Below, piece after piece: positions 55,416 through 64,000 of a stretch of DNA of 64,000 bases. Position 1 is the first letter of the stretch. Each line of letters begins with the position of its first letter. The notes under the pieces are model-generated. The model searched no databases. It had not been told where the DNA came from and was given only the letters and a program-made list of their open reading frames with translations. The stretch is from Ligustrum vulgare (taxonomy: Eukaryota > Streptophyta > Magnoliopsida > Lamiales > Oleaceae), in assembly GCA_963555705.1 (NCBI GenBank), contig OY743174.1, positions 59,852,234-59,916,233 of the forward strand, in the 5' to 3' direction. The position numbers were made by a program, and so were the translations under genes.

Positions 55416-58219
55416 ATGGAAAGAGTTGGGGGAACGGGTTCACAGGAAATGTTAGCGATGGCGGTTCCCTTCAGAGGTTTCTGCCCCATCTCTTTTTCGG
55501 TTTTTAGTTCCCGTTTCTTTAGGGAGCAGGTTAAGAGGAGAAATAGGAAAACCAGTGGCATAATTTATTTGAGTGATTCTGACAGCGAAGAAGAAAAATA
55601 CCAGAACTACATGGCTCATCTGTCATCCGAGGAGGAATCCGCGCTAAGAGAACTTCGAAGCAAACGAGACAGGGACTTGGGAAGAAAAATGGCGGCGGGC
55701 TCCTCTTCAGGTCACCAGGACCTCGGCTTGATTGTTCGGGCACCGTTTAGGGCGCATAGGGAAGAGTTGGGTTTGACTGCTGAGGAGATCGCTCAGGTAG
55801 AAGATAGGGTTGACCAGGTCAACAAAGTTTCGGGCTACCATGTAGACCCCGATCTAAACCCAGAGTCATGGGAAAGCAGTGAGGTTGCTACTGAAATCCG
55901 AAGGATGGATTTGGCCTCGGCTTCGGAAAAATTCAGGTTGCCAGAAGGGGTCCATCTGGTGATCCCTACCCCTTCCTGCCGACCTTGCAGCCCTCCCCCA
56001 GGCCAGGCGGCCATATGCCACGATGCCCTTTCTTGCGGGATGAGGCTCCCCCTGCATCCCTTTTTCAGGGCACTGCTTAGGAGCTATAACTTGTGCCCCT
56101 ACCATCTGGCCCCCAATTTCTGGACTCAGGTTGTGGGGACTTGGTTGGCGTGGCAAGAGGTCAACCCGGATTATCCCATCTCACTGCACATCATTCACAC
56201 TCTCTATACTTTGAAGAAATCAGTTAGGAGAGAGAGAGACGTGAGATCGGATGTTAAGGATTGGTATTATTTGTCCCCCAGAGGTTCTTATACTCCCGTT
56301 ATTACCGGTCACCCTACCTCAATAAAGAACTGGAGGAACCAGTGGTTCTGGGTTGCTGGGGAGTGGCAGAGTTCCCCTGTGGACCCTAGTCCAGAAATTA
56401 CAGTTCCCCGAACTCTTTCCCTACCCAGTGAGTCTTATATTTGCTTTAGAGTCTTTAAGTGTCATGCGTCTTTTGCTCTTTCATCCATACTCACTTTTCT
56501 TGACTGCTTCTTAACATATTATTGGCTTATGGCAGGGGACACTTTTGCCCATCTCCTCCCTGACGCAGATCTAGCGGCAGTAAGGCGTCTATTTGCCTAC
56601 AAGGGCACTTTCCAAGGGGTCATACAACAGAACAAATTATTCGTTAAGCACGGTCTTATGCGAGCTATGAGTAAGTTCGCCCCCTTATTGCTGTTACCTC
56701 TTGTGTTTGTTTGTTTTCGGTTTTTTTTTTTTTTTTATAAACCCTCATTGTCCTCCTTTTCTTGCTAGGTTCCAAAGAATTCTCAAAGATTTCTTTAAAG
56801 GGCCTCATGGCTACGAAGGTTCCTCCGGCTCTGCGCCACGGGAGCGAGGTTGAAAGAAAACAGAAAGCAGTTTTGGCCGACCTGCAAATTGGGGTGGCCA
56901 GGGAAGTGTCTGAGAAGTCTACTGCCCAACTTCAGGGTCCTCTCCCAGCTCTACTGCCACAGCCCACTTTGCTGCCAGTGGGTCCACAACAACCCAACAT
57001 CGCTGGAGAGGCAGATCCTGAAAAAGGCGTCGCTAAAGGAAAAGGGAAGAGGTCGGATAGAGGCGGATTCAAGAGGGGCAGGGAGACTAAGGATGCCCCA
57101 GCGCCACCTTCCTTGTCCGAGGACATTTCTGAGCAAGCACTTGAGGAGGAGCCTGCTCCCTTAAAAAGGCTCAGAAGGGGAAAAGGCAAGGAGTCCACTT
57201 CCGTACCTCCGCCATCAATGATTGAGGAACTGGAGGACGAGCCATCTGTGCCCGTGTCGGGCTTGGCTTATGAAGTGACACCAGAGGGGGCGGAAGAGCT
57301 TAAGCATATTAGAACCAGCATCCTCCCCAGAGATGTCACTTTCAGCCCTTCATTGTTGGACTCCCCCAGCTCGCCTCCAGCCAGGGCGGCCTTAATTACC
57401 GAACAGTTTTAGACAGAGGGTTGGGCTGCCTTTTCCTCTAGTGCTACTCCATCTCGGAAGCTGCTCGCTGCCAAGGCTATGAACGCCAGAGCTCTGGCTC
57501 TCATTGACGAGGTAGAGTCCTCCGTGGAGGTAGCTCAACGGGATAAGAGGGATGCTGAGACTGCTCTTCGCCACGCTGACAATATGCTCAAGGAGATCAA
57601 TGACCTTAAGGCCCAGCTGTCCATAGCCCGAAAATCTTCTTCAGAAGAGAGGGCTAATGCGAAGCGCCTCCAAGAGGACAATGACAAATTGAAGCATGAC
57701 CTCCATGCCTCTGAATCAGACGTGGCGGCCTTATGCAAAAAATTGGATGATTCCAATCGTGCACAGTCTATTGCTTCTGAGGCCCTGGCCGCCGCTAATG
57801 CAGCCAAGTTGAAGCTAGAAGCTGAGGTGGCAGCGGTAAACGAAAAACTGGGGAGGGAGCTGGAGGCTAGGGCGAAAGCAGAGGAGGACCTTGCCTCGCT
57901 GGAAAAACACATGCAAACGAGGATCACTGAAGTCTTGGAACAGACTGTCGCGACACGGGTGGAGAATGCTTTAAAAACTAGAGTGTCGGAAGCTGTCTAG
58001 GACTTCAAGGACACCTTTGAAGAGACCCCTGAGTATGAGGCTATGCAGCGGGTTTTTGGGAACTTAGGGGCTAGGATGGCCTTGGGGGACGTGAAGGAGG
58101 ATTTTCCAACCTTGGACCTGTCCTCCATTGAAGCATTCTACCCCGAGCCTCAAGATGCTCCTGTAGATCCTTTAGACGCATCCAGCAAGGGCTCTCTAGA
58201 AGGCGTTCCTCCACACTGA
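55416..58219 (+). pseudogene. Tat copy 2 antisense gene (PF04195-like plus coiled coil)
   Basis: Starts at ATG 55416 (MERVGGTGSQEMLAMA), the same start as copy 1. Exon A 55416-56427, intron with GTGAGT donor, exon B 56536-56670, intron ending TTGCTAG, exon C 56769-58219. Phases agree with copy 1. Exon A carries SDSDSEEE, GMRLPLHPFFRALLRSYNLC, PNFWTQVVGTWLAWQEV and WYYLSPRGSY (PF04195-like). Exon B has DTFAHLLPDADLAAVRRLF. Exon C has a basic Pro-rich linker and a coiled coil of over 130 residues (SSVEVAQRDKRDAETALRHA, KLKHDL, KKLDDSN...). TAG stops at 57410 and 57998 interrupt exon C, at different places from copy 1. Translated through, the protein would be about 800-870 residues. Role unknown. 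Confidence 0.87.
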
Positions 58220-59178
58220 TCTTCTTCCACCTCGGTCTAGTTGTTAGTTAGTGTTGTTCATTTTTGTTGTTTTCTCCTTCTTCTTTCTCTTCTTTTTTGT
58301 AAGTGCTCCGGCACCTTAATACTGTAAATGCAACCTTTATTTGATCTGTAAATGCCTCATTTTTATGAATGGAATGGTTTATTTACATTTCGTCGTAGCA
58401 ATGTTTCTAATAATCTGTTTAAGCATGAATATTTTCAAGTGCGAAGGCTTCGTAATTGTATGATGATATGTGGGACATTGTAAATGTCTAATTGCAAATG
58501 TCTAATTGTAAATGTCTAGTCCCTCAGATCTAACGAGCTTAATGCGTTCACGTTTGCTGGTTGGATCTGATTTAAACCAACTTTTGGGCATTTTTCACCT
58601 TATATTCATTAGCACTTATACTTATAACTTTGCATGAGCTTCTGCTAATGGCGTGAATATTTTTAACCCATACACCGTGGTCATGTTGTAAATTCGCAAG
58701 TCGTTTCGTTTGTAAAATAATATAGGGATTTTTACGCTTGAGTACACAGTATTTAGTACACATATGTCTTACGGGCGCCTCTCCTAAGCGCATGTAGGAA
58801 AGCATCGACAGCTTTGTGTAAACGTTTAATATTTCCCACAAGAGGGCGCTCCGTGTGTATGGACTAGCTTAAAGCGCCAAGGATTTTGGTTTATACGACA
58901 ATATTCGGTTAAGTTCGAATGATTCCAAACGTATTGCACAGTGAATGGCGGTTAATGAGTACATGTACCTTAGATCCGAGTGGTTCGAAGCATTTGTGTT
59001 TTACTAGTAAAATCTGATTGTGACAACTATTCGAACGCGTTTAAAAACTCCCAATTCTTACATGGTGATTGTAGTTTAACCTTATGAGAGTCCCTTGTCC
59101 TTAACAATTTTTATGCATAACATGGACTTATGGCGTCATGACCAAAATAATCTTGGATTGTAAAGGAGGAATTTAGTT
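58220..59178 (-). other. Tat copy 2 spacer between antisense gene and integrase
   Basis: Non-coding. Just after the antisense stop the plus strand has TTTTTGTAAGTGC and TTTATGAATGG words that could serve as 3'-end signals. It is homologous to 31645-32376 and 26980-27188 of copy 1, which shows the spacer was about 1 kb before the Helitron and 384-bp repeats enlarged it in copy 1. Confidence 0.7.
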
Positions 59179-60162
59179 TTATTGAAAATAGCGGCGAAGG
59201 TGGTCCGTGTTCCAAGGATTACATAGAGGTACTCTAGACAGGTCCTCAATTTTGTATGTTCCGGGTACCACCTCGGCAACGACCTTGTAAGGGCCTTCCC
59301 AGTTAGGACCTAGAGTCCCTACTCCTGGCTCCTGTGTTGAAGGAAGAACCTTTTTGAGGATCAAGTCCCCAATATTGAAGCGTCGGCTCTTCACCCTTTT
59401 ATTGTAGTATCGAGCCATCTTTTTCTAGTATTTGGCCATTACCACTTGGGAATCACTCCGCTTTTCCATGAGGAAATCTAAACCGGCCCTTTGCGCTTCC
59501 TCGTTCCTAACTTCATCATAATGAACTAGACGAAGCGAAGGGACGCTGATTTCAACAGGACATACCGCCTCGGCTCCATAGGCCAGCGAGAAGGGTGTTT
59601 CACCAGTAGCGGTGTGTGAGGTGGTTCGAAGCGCCCATAACACTTGTGGTAGCTCGTCTACCCATGCGCCCTTTCTGAATTCCAACTTCCTTTTCAGGGT
59701 GTTTTTTATGGTCTTGTTCACTGCTTCGACCTGTCCGTTGGCCTGTGGGTGATGTGGAGATGAGAACAGCTTCTTAATTCCCAAATCGTCACACAACTCA
59801 TCGACACTTCTGTTTTTGAACTGTTTCGCATTGTCACTAACCAGTGAATGTGGTATCCCGAATCGGCATATGATATTTTTCCAAATGAACTTGGTGGTGT
59901 TGGCCTCGGTGATCTTCATCAAGGGTTCTGCTTCGACCCATTTGGTGAAGTAGTCAATTGCTACTATCGCAAAGCAATTGTTACCAGCTCCTCTAGGCAT
60001 AGGACCAATAATGTCAACCCCCCACTTTGCAAAAGTCCATGGGCTAGTCACCACAGTTAGCTCGTGGTGCGGCTAATGTGGTATGGTCGCGTGCCTTTGG
60101 CATTTATCGCATTTGCGCACGAAATCATGGGAATCCTTTCGCGTAGTAGGCCAAAAATATCT
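59179..60162 (-). pseudogene. int: Tat copy 2 integrase
   Basis: Continues in frame from the TAG at 60160-60162. Zinc region HDFVRKCDKCQRHATIPH; then a TAG (about 60074, Q in copy 1); core with GVDIIGPMPRGAG, SLVSDNAKQFKN and QANGQVEAVNK, so the D-D-E residues are kept; a TAG after AKY at about 59422 (Q in copy 1); then MARYYNKRVKSRRFNIGDL and LRRYFQ*. All three stops including the one before integrase are TAG and fit CAG-to-TAG changes. It would catalyse cDNA insertion if read through. Confidence 0.92.
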
Positions 60163-63100
60163 CTATTTGAGGGCTTTCCGAGCTAGCGATAAAGCCCCGG
60201 CATGGTTGCAACATATGCCCTCATGGATTTCTCTCATCACATACTGCCCCTCCTGTAGCCCCACACATCTCAGCAAAGGAGAGGTGTAACTCCGCTTATA
60301 AAGTATGGCGTCCAAGAGTACGAAATTCACGGAGTATTTCTGCAACTTCCGAGCTGCTTCTGGCTCATTCGGAACTGTCTGATGTTTTAAATATGCGATC
60401 AGGGGATTCATCCAGGATTCCTCTTCTTCAATCGCCAAGATCTCCGGTCCTGGCTCAATAGAGGAAGTCACCATGTGCTCAACTGGGATTAGATTGTGTA
60501 ACTCCGAATCGCCGCTACTTGCCAGTTTGGACAGAGCATCGACATTGGAATTTTCCGTCCTGGGGATGTGTTGCAACTCCATTTTCCCGAATTGCGCAGC
60601 CAAATTTCTTACTTTTTTCAAGTAAGCGGCCATAGAGGGTTCTTTGGCAGAAAATTGCCCGTTGAACTGGCTCACAACAAGTTGCGAATCGCTATTGGCC
60701 ACCACGGATTTAATTTTCAGGGCTTTCGCAAGCCTTAGCCCGGCTAATAACGCCTCGTATTCAGCAACATTGTTCGAGGCTTTGAATTCGAAGCGGATTG
60801 CACTGTGTAATTTAAACCCTTCTGGGCTTATTAACACTATTCCTGCCCCGGATCGTCCATCAGCCGAGGACCTGTCAACGAACAATTTCCACTCTTGACC
60901 ATCATGTTGGCTGTCATCCGTGTTATCTACCATTTTGACCTCAGGTGGATGTGTAAATTCAACTATGAAGTCCGCCAATGCCAATGCCTGACCCTTTACA
61001 GAAGTCCGAGGAGCATAATGTAGGTCGAACTGGCTGATTTCTATCGCCCATTTCAGTAACCTTCCAGAAACATCTGGTTTTTGCAGCACTTGTCTCATAG
61101 GGAATTTGGTCAGCACGTGTACGGAGTGTGATTGAAAATAGGGACGAAGCTTGCGAGAGGCTGTGATTAGCAAGAGAGCAAGCTTCTCCATGTCTGGGTA
61201 GCACGTCTCGGTGTCCAGTATAGCTTTGTTCACGTAATACACTGGTAACTGGCTTCCATCCTCCTCTCTAACTAACACCGAGCTAACAGCCTCCTTGGAT
61301 ACGGCCAGATATAGGTAGAGAGGCTCGCCAGCCTTTGGTTTTGATAGCAATGGGGGACGACCCAAAGAAGATTTCAGGTCGGCAAACGCCTGCTCACATT
61401 CCAGTGTCCATTGGAATCGTTTTCCCCCCTTTAGGACCTTAAAGAATGACAAGCATTTGTCAGTAGATTTTGAGACGAATCGGTTCAAGGCTGCAATTCT
61501 TCCTGTTAAGCTTTGCACTTCCTTTGGATTTCGCGGCGACTGCATGTTTAGCAAAGCATTGATTTTGTCCGGATTGGCTTCGATTCCTCTCTTGTTCAAC
61601 ATGAATCCGAGGAATTTCCCAGATGCTACCCCGAAAGCACACTTCGTTGGGTTGAGTTTCATCTGATATCTTCTCAAAACATCAAACGCTTCGGACAGAT
61701 GGCGGATATGATCCGCAGCGACCATGCTTTTGACCAGCATGTCATCAACATACACCTCCATAGTATTCCCCAATTGTTTCGAGAACATGTGGTTTACCAG
61801 CCTCTGATAGGTAGCTCCCGCGTTCTTCAAGCCAAATGGCATAGCTCTGTAGCAATAGAGTCCCCTATCTGTGATAAATGAAGTATGCTCTTCATCCGAT
61901 TCGAACATGGGGATTTGATTGTATCCGGAATATGCATCCATGAAGCTTAGCAATTCGTGTCCTGCTGTGGAGTCGACCAGTTGATCGATCCGGGGCAATG
62001 GAAAGCTGTCTTTGGGACATGCCTGGTTCAAGTTGGAAAAATCAACACACACCCTCAATTTCCCATTGTGCTTTAGTACTAAAACAGGATTTGATACCCA
62101 CTTCGGGTATCGGGACTCTCTGATGAAGCCATTTTTCAATAGCTTTGCGACCTCGTCTTTCAAGGCCTCATACTTGTCCAAACTCATGGGCCTTCGCTTT
62201 TGCCTGTGCCCAGGGCTTCGGGGATCCAGCTGGAGCCGGTGACAGGCCTCCTTAGGATCGATCCCGATCATGTCACCATGCTTCCATGCGAATACAACGA
62301 GGTTTTGAAGTAGGAAGTCCTTCAATTGGCTCTTGTATTCGGTTGGCGAGTCCAGTCCGATCTGTAATTCTTTGATTGGATCAAGTGGGTCCACGCCGAA
62401 GCATTCCAACCTTTCGGCCGGGGTGGGGCAATTTTCACCCGCCATCCTGGGGTCTAGATCTGCTAGATCCTCTTCTAGGGTCATTGTGACATCCTTATCT
62501 CCAGAAGGCCCTTCACCCAGATCTAGACCCTCTTCTAGGGTCATTGTGACATCCTTATCTCCAGAAGGCCCTTCACCCAATCTTTCAGGGTCTGGAGCAG
62601 CCTCGGCCATGGCTACATCACTGATCATGTTCAAGCTTCGATCTTGAAACTTCCGGATTGCATTTGTGTAGCAAGCCCGGGATTCTGTTTGGCTTCCCCT
62701 CACAGTTGCAACGCCATGCTCCGTGGGGAACTTCATGCAAATGTATTTGGTATGCGTTACAGCCCCCAAGTCAATAAGACCAGGCCTCCCAATTGAGCCA
62801 TGATAGGAGGAGATTTTATCAACCACCAAGAATTCCATAGGGATTCTGGAGAGGGTCGGTGCTTGCCCTACTTCAGTCATAAGTGTTATGGATCCTCTGG
62901 GGGTTATGCTATCCCTCGTGAAACCGTATATTGGATCAGGGACTCGAATGAGTGGGGTGCTGATTCTCATCTTATCAAAAGTCACCCCATAAATCACATT
63001 TACCGAGGCACCATCATCCACCATCATTCGAGATATCCCATTCTGAGCCACCATCACTCTGATAACCAATGCGTCGTTGTGTGGGAAGTGCACTCCAACG

Positions 63101-64000
63101 GCATCGCTTTGCGTGAATGTGATAGGTTCCGTTCGAGGCATCCCAACAGGATGGGAGTGGATATGATAGTTCACGTTGGCGGGCTGTTTGGCCTCTCTTA
63201 TATACCTCTTTTGGGAGTTGTTTGTGCTCCCCCCTAGGTGGGGGCCTCCCAGTATTGTGTCGATTTCGCGAATGGGAAGGTTGGCCACTGGCATAGGTGG
63301 TTCCCGTGTATCTTTAGCATGTGCCGAGGCGGTATCTTGAACCTTGTTCCTGTCTCTTTGACTATTGTCAATTCTTTCTTTAGTTGAATTCTTCCACAGA
63401 GCTCTCCTATCAGCTCGGTTGAACTTCTGGCCACTAGATTTTTGAGTTCTCCCTGTGTCGGGGGGGAAGTTACCTCCCCTTCTCCCCTGTGCCTTTTGGT
63501 CAGCTAACATGTGGATTTCCCTGCAATCCTCTGTTGCGTGACCGTAATATCTGTGGTAGGCACAGTAAGCCCCAATCATGGGCTGTTTTCCACTTCGACC
63601 GCTTTCCACTCTCCCTTGAGCCGTGGGTGGATTTTGAGAAGGGGTGTTAGAGTGCAAGTGAGGGATAGCTTCCGTGATCTCTGCTGCAAAGCTAGATCCT
63701 GTCCCCGGGAACGGACGAGGCGCACCACCTCGGTTACCTCCGACCCTATCCTTATTTCCTCCCTTTTTTAGGTCCGCTTCATTGGAATATCCAAGGTTGT
63801 ATCTCCCTTGGGGGTGATTATCTCTGGCCCTAGCCATTTCCTCCGACACAATCTCTTCCTTCATCAGGTCTACCAGGGTATTGTAATCCCTTGGTTTCCT
63901 GATCCGGACATCTCTCCAAAACATGCTGGTCATGTCTAGCCCTCCTTTTAAGGCGAAAAACATCTCCGCTTCTGTGATATTTTCGCAGATATGCATTTCT
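60163..64000 (-). CDS. gag-pol: Tat copy 2 gag(C-term)-protease-RT-RNaseH-aRNaseH polyprotein (partial)
   Basis: At least 1277 codons without a stop, entering from beyond 64000. Order: gag end with CAYHRYYGHATEDC (about 63520-63580), protease MMVDDGASVNVIYG (about 63000), RT with PKWVSNPVLVLKHNGKLRVC, MDAYSGYNQIPM, MPFGLKNAGATYQ and YVDDMLVKS (about 61735-61760), the gypsy RNase H region with its catalytic DAS replaced (YLYLAVSKE), and an archaeal-type RNase H (LFVDRSSADGRSGAG, EYEALLAGL, NSDSQLVV, NSNVDALSKL). The usual FVDGSS is FVDRSS. Between protease and RT a 20-residue acidic segment is tandemly duplicated. The frame ends KALK* (TAG). This is the best-preserved coding sequence in the window and indicates a fairly young copy. 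Confidence 0.93.
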   Translation of the reverse strand, partial: EMHICENITEAEMFFALKGGLDMTSMFWRDVRIRKPRDYNTLVDLMKEEIVSEEMARARDNHPQGRYNLGYSNEADLKKGGNKDRVGGNRGGAPRPFPGTGSSFAAEITEAIPHLHSNTPSQNPPTAQGRVESGRSGKQPMIGAYCAYHRYYGHATEDCREIHMLADQKAQGRRGGNFPPDTGRTQKSSGQKFNRADRRALWKNSTKERIDNSQRDRNKVQDTASAHAKDTREPPMPVANLPIREIDTILGGPHLGGSTNNSQKRYIREAKQPANVNYHIHSHPVGMPRTEPITFTQSDAVGVHFPHNDALVIRVMVAQNGISRMMVDDGASVNVIYGVTFDKMRISTPLIRVPDPIYGFTRDSITPRGSITLMTEVGQAPTLSRIPMEFLVVDKISSYHGSIGRPGLIDLGAVTHTKYICMKFPTEHGVATVRGSQTESRACYTNAIRKFQDRSLNMISDVAMAEAAPDPERLGEGPSGDKDVTMTLEEGLDLGEGPSGDKDVTMTLEEDLADLDPRMAGENCPTPAERLECFGVDPLDPIKELQIGLDSPTEYKSQLKDFLLQNLVVFAWKHGDMIGIDPKEACHRLQLDPRSPGHRQKRRPMSLDKYEALKDEVAKLLKNGFIRESRYPKWVSNPVLVLKHNGKLRVCVDFSNLNQACPKDSFPLPRIDQLVDSTAGHELLSFMDAYSGYNQIPMFESDEEHTSFITDRGLYCYRAMPFGLKNAGATYQRLVNHMFSKQLGNTMEVYVDDMLVKSMVAADHIRHLSEAFDVLRRYQMKLNPTKCAFGVASGKFLGFMLNKRGIEANPDKINALLNMQSPRNPKEVQSLTGRIAALNRFVSKSTDKCLSFFKVLKGGKRFQWTLECEQAFADLKSSLGRPPLLSKPKAGEPLYLYLAVSKEAVSSVLVREEDGSQLPVYYVNKAILDTETCYPDMEKLALLLITASRKLRPYFQSHSVHVLTKFPMRQVLQKPDVSGRLLKWAIEISQFDLHYAPRTSVKGQALALADFIVEFTHPPEVKMVDNTDDSQHDGQEWKLFVDRSSADGRSGAGIVLISPEGFKLHSAIRFEFKASNNVAEYEALLAGLRLAKALKIKSVVANSDSQLVVSQFNGQFSAKEPSMAAYLKKVRNLAAQFGKMELQHIPRTENSNVDALSKLASSGDSELHNLIPVEHMVTSSIEPGPEILAIEEEESWMNPLIAYLKHQTVPNEPEAARKLQKYSVNFVLLDAILYKRSYTSPLLRCVGLQEGQYVMREIHEGICCNHAGALSLARKALK
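62463..62580 (-). repeat. 60-bp in-frame tandem duplication in Tat copy 2 pol
   Basis: TCTTCTAGGGTCATTGTGAC occurs at 62471 and again at 62531, exact over about 50 bp. It duplicates the peptide LGEGPSGDKDVTMTLEE in the linker between protease and RT. Copy 1 has a single, diverged unit (GGGPSEVEDVSMTPKED), so the duplication arose in the copy 2 lineage. Confidence 0.93.

Larger units (their letters stand above)
53974..64000 (-). mobile_element. Tat-lineage Ty3/gypsy retrotransposon, copy 2 (5' end outside window)
   Basis: Same family as 20125-36571 but in opposite orientation. On the minus strand: gag (partial), protease, RT, RNase H, archaeal-type RNase H, integrase, spacer, antisense gene, 3' LTR (54643-53974). 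The 5' LTR and gag start lie beyond 64000. The main pol frame is open to a TAG before integrase; integrase has two further stops. Confidence 0.94.

Noticed and set aside
1..64000. tRNA, rRNA, miRNA precursors
   Set aside because: I saw no sequence with the conserved tRNA boxes or rRNA cores; the GCTCTGATACCA-type words at 49623 and 51359 are retroelement primer sites. Only a covariance-model scan could exclude small RNAs fully.

Overview
This window looks like a repeat-dense, heterochromatic stretch of a flowering-plant nuclear genome, probably a eudicot. It is AT-rich and full of retroelements. Coding exons have GT...AG introns, there are plant MITEs and Helitrons, and the only host gene family I recognise is the plant PP2/Nictaba-type phloem lectin. 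I see no rRNA, tRNA, CRISPR array or bacterial feature. Nearly all protein-like sequence is transposon-derived and most of it is broken.

Left part (1-19.2 kb). A hAT-like MITE (399-1028) precedes a segment of about 2.3 kb (about 1840-4185) that recurs, expanded by later insertions, at about 8945-17075. Each copy carries one PP2-type lectin gene. Copy 1 (3084-3408) has lost its upstream exons. Copy 2 (15035-16363) keeps two clear exons, but its last exon is split by a 500-bp solo LTR with a perfect 5-bp target duplication. Copy 2 is also interrupted upstream by a CACTA-like foldback-rich element (9131-12511). Between the copies lie a Ty3/gypsy pol remnant (minus strand) abutting a Ty1/copia RNase H remnant (plus strand). 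A Mutator-like MITE with a perfect 9-bp target duplication sits at 17658-18758.

Centre (19.2-48 kb). This reads as a nest. An older LTR-type sequence (starting about 19199) appears to have been hit by at least three insertions: a 16.4-kb Tat-lineage Ty3/gypsy element (20125-36571, GCCCC target duplication), a 3.38-kb TGTAGCG-ended element (37044-40425, GTAAG target duplication) and a gag-protease-only Athila-like element on the minus strand (about 41.5-47.3 kb). Inside the Tat element sits a minus-strand Helitron (27189-30499) that keeps both ends of its RepHel gene and itself carries a 667-bp MITE (28485-29151).

Right part (48-64 kb). A MITE, two degraded copia LTRs with tRNA-Met-type primer sites, and a decayed Helitron-like 3' end precede a second Tat element on the minus strand (53974 to beyond 64000). 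Its gag-protease-RT-RNaseH frame is open for at least 1277 codons.

The most interesting signal is shared by both Tat copies. Between integrase and 3' LTR each has a multi-exon gene on the opposite strand. It has its own TATA box, matching splice sites, a PF04195-like N-terminal region and a long C-terminal coiled coil. Both copies also share an in-frame TAG at exactly the same codon between the second RNase H and integrase, which suggests descent from an already interrupted source copy or tolerated readthrough.
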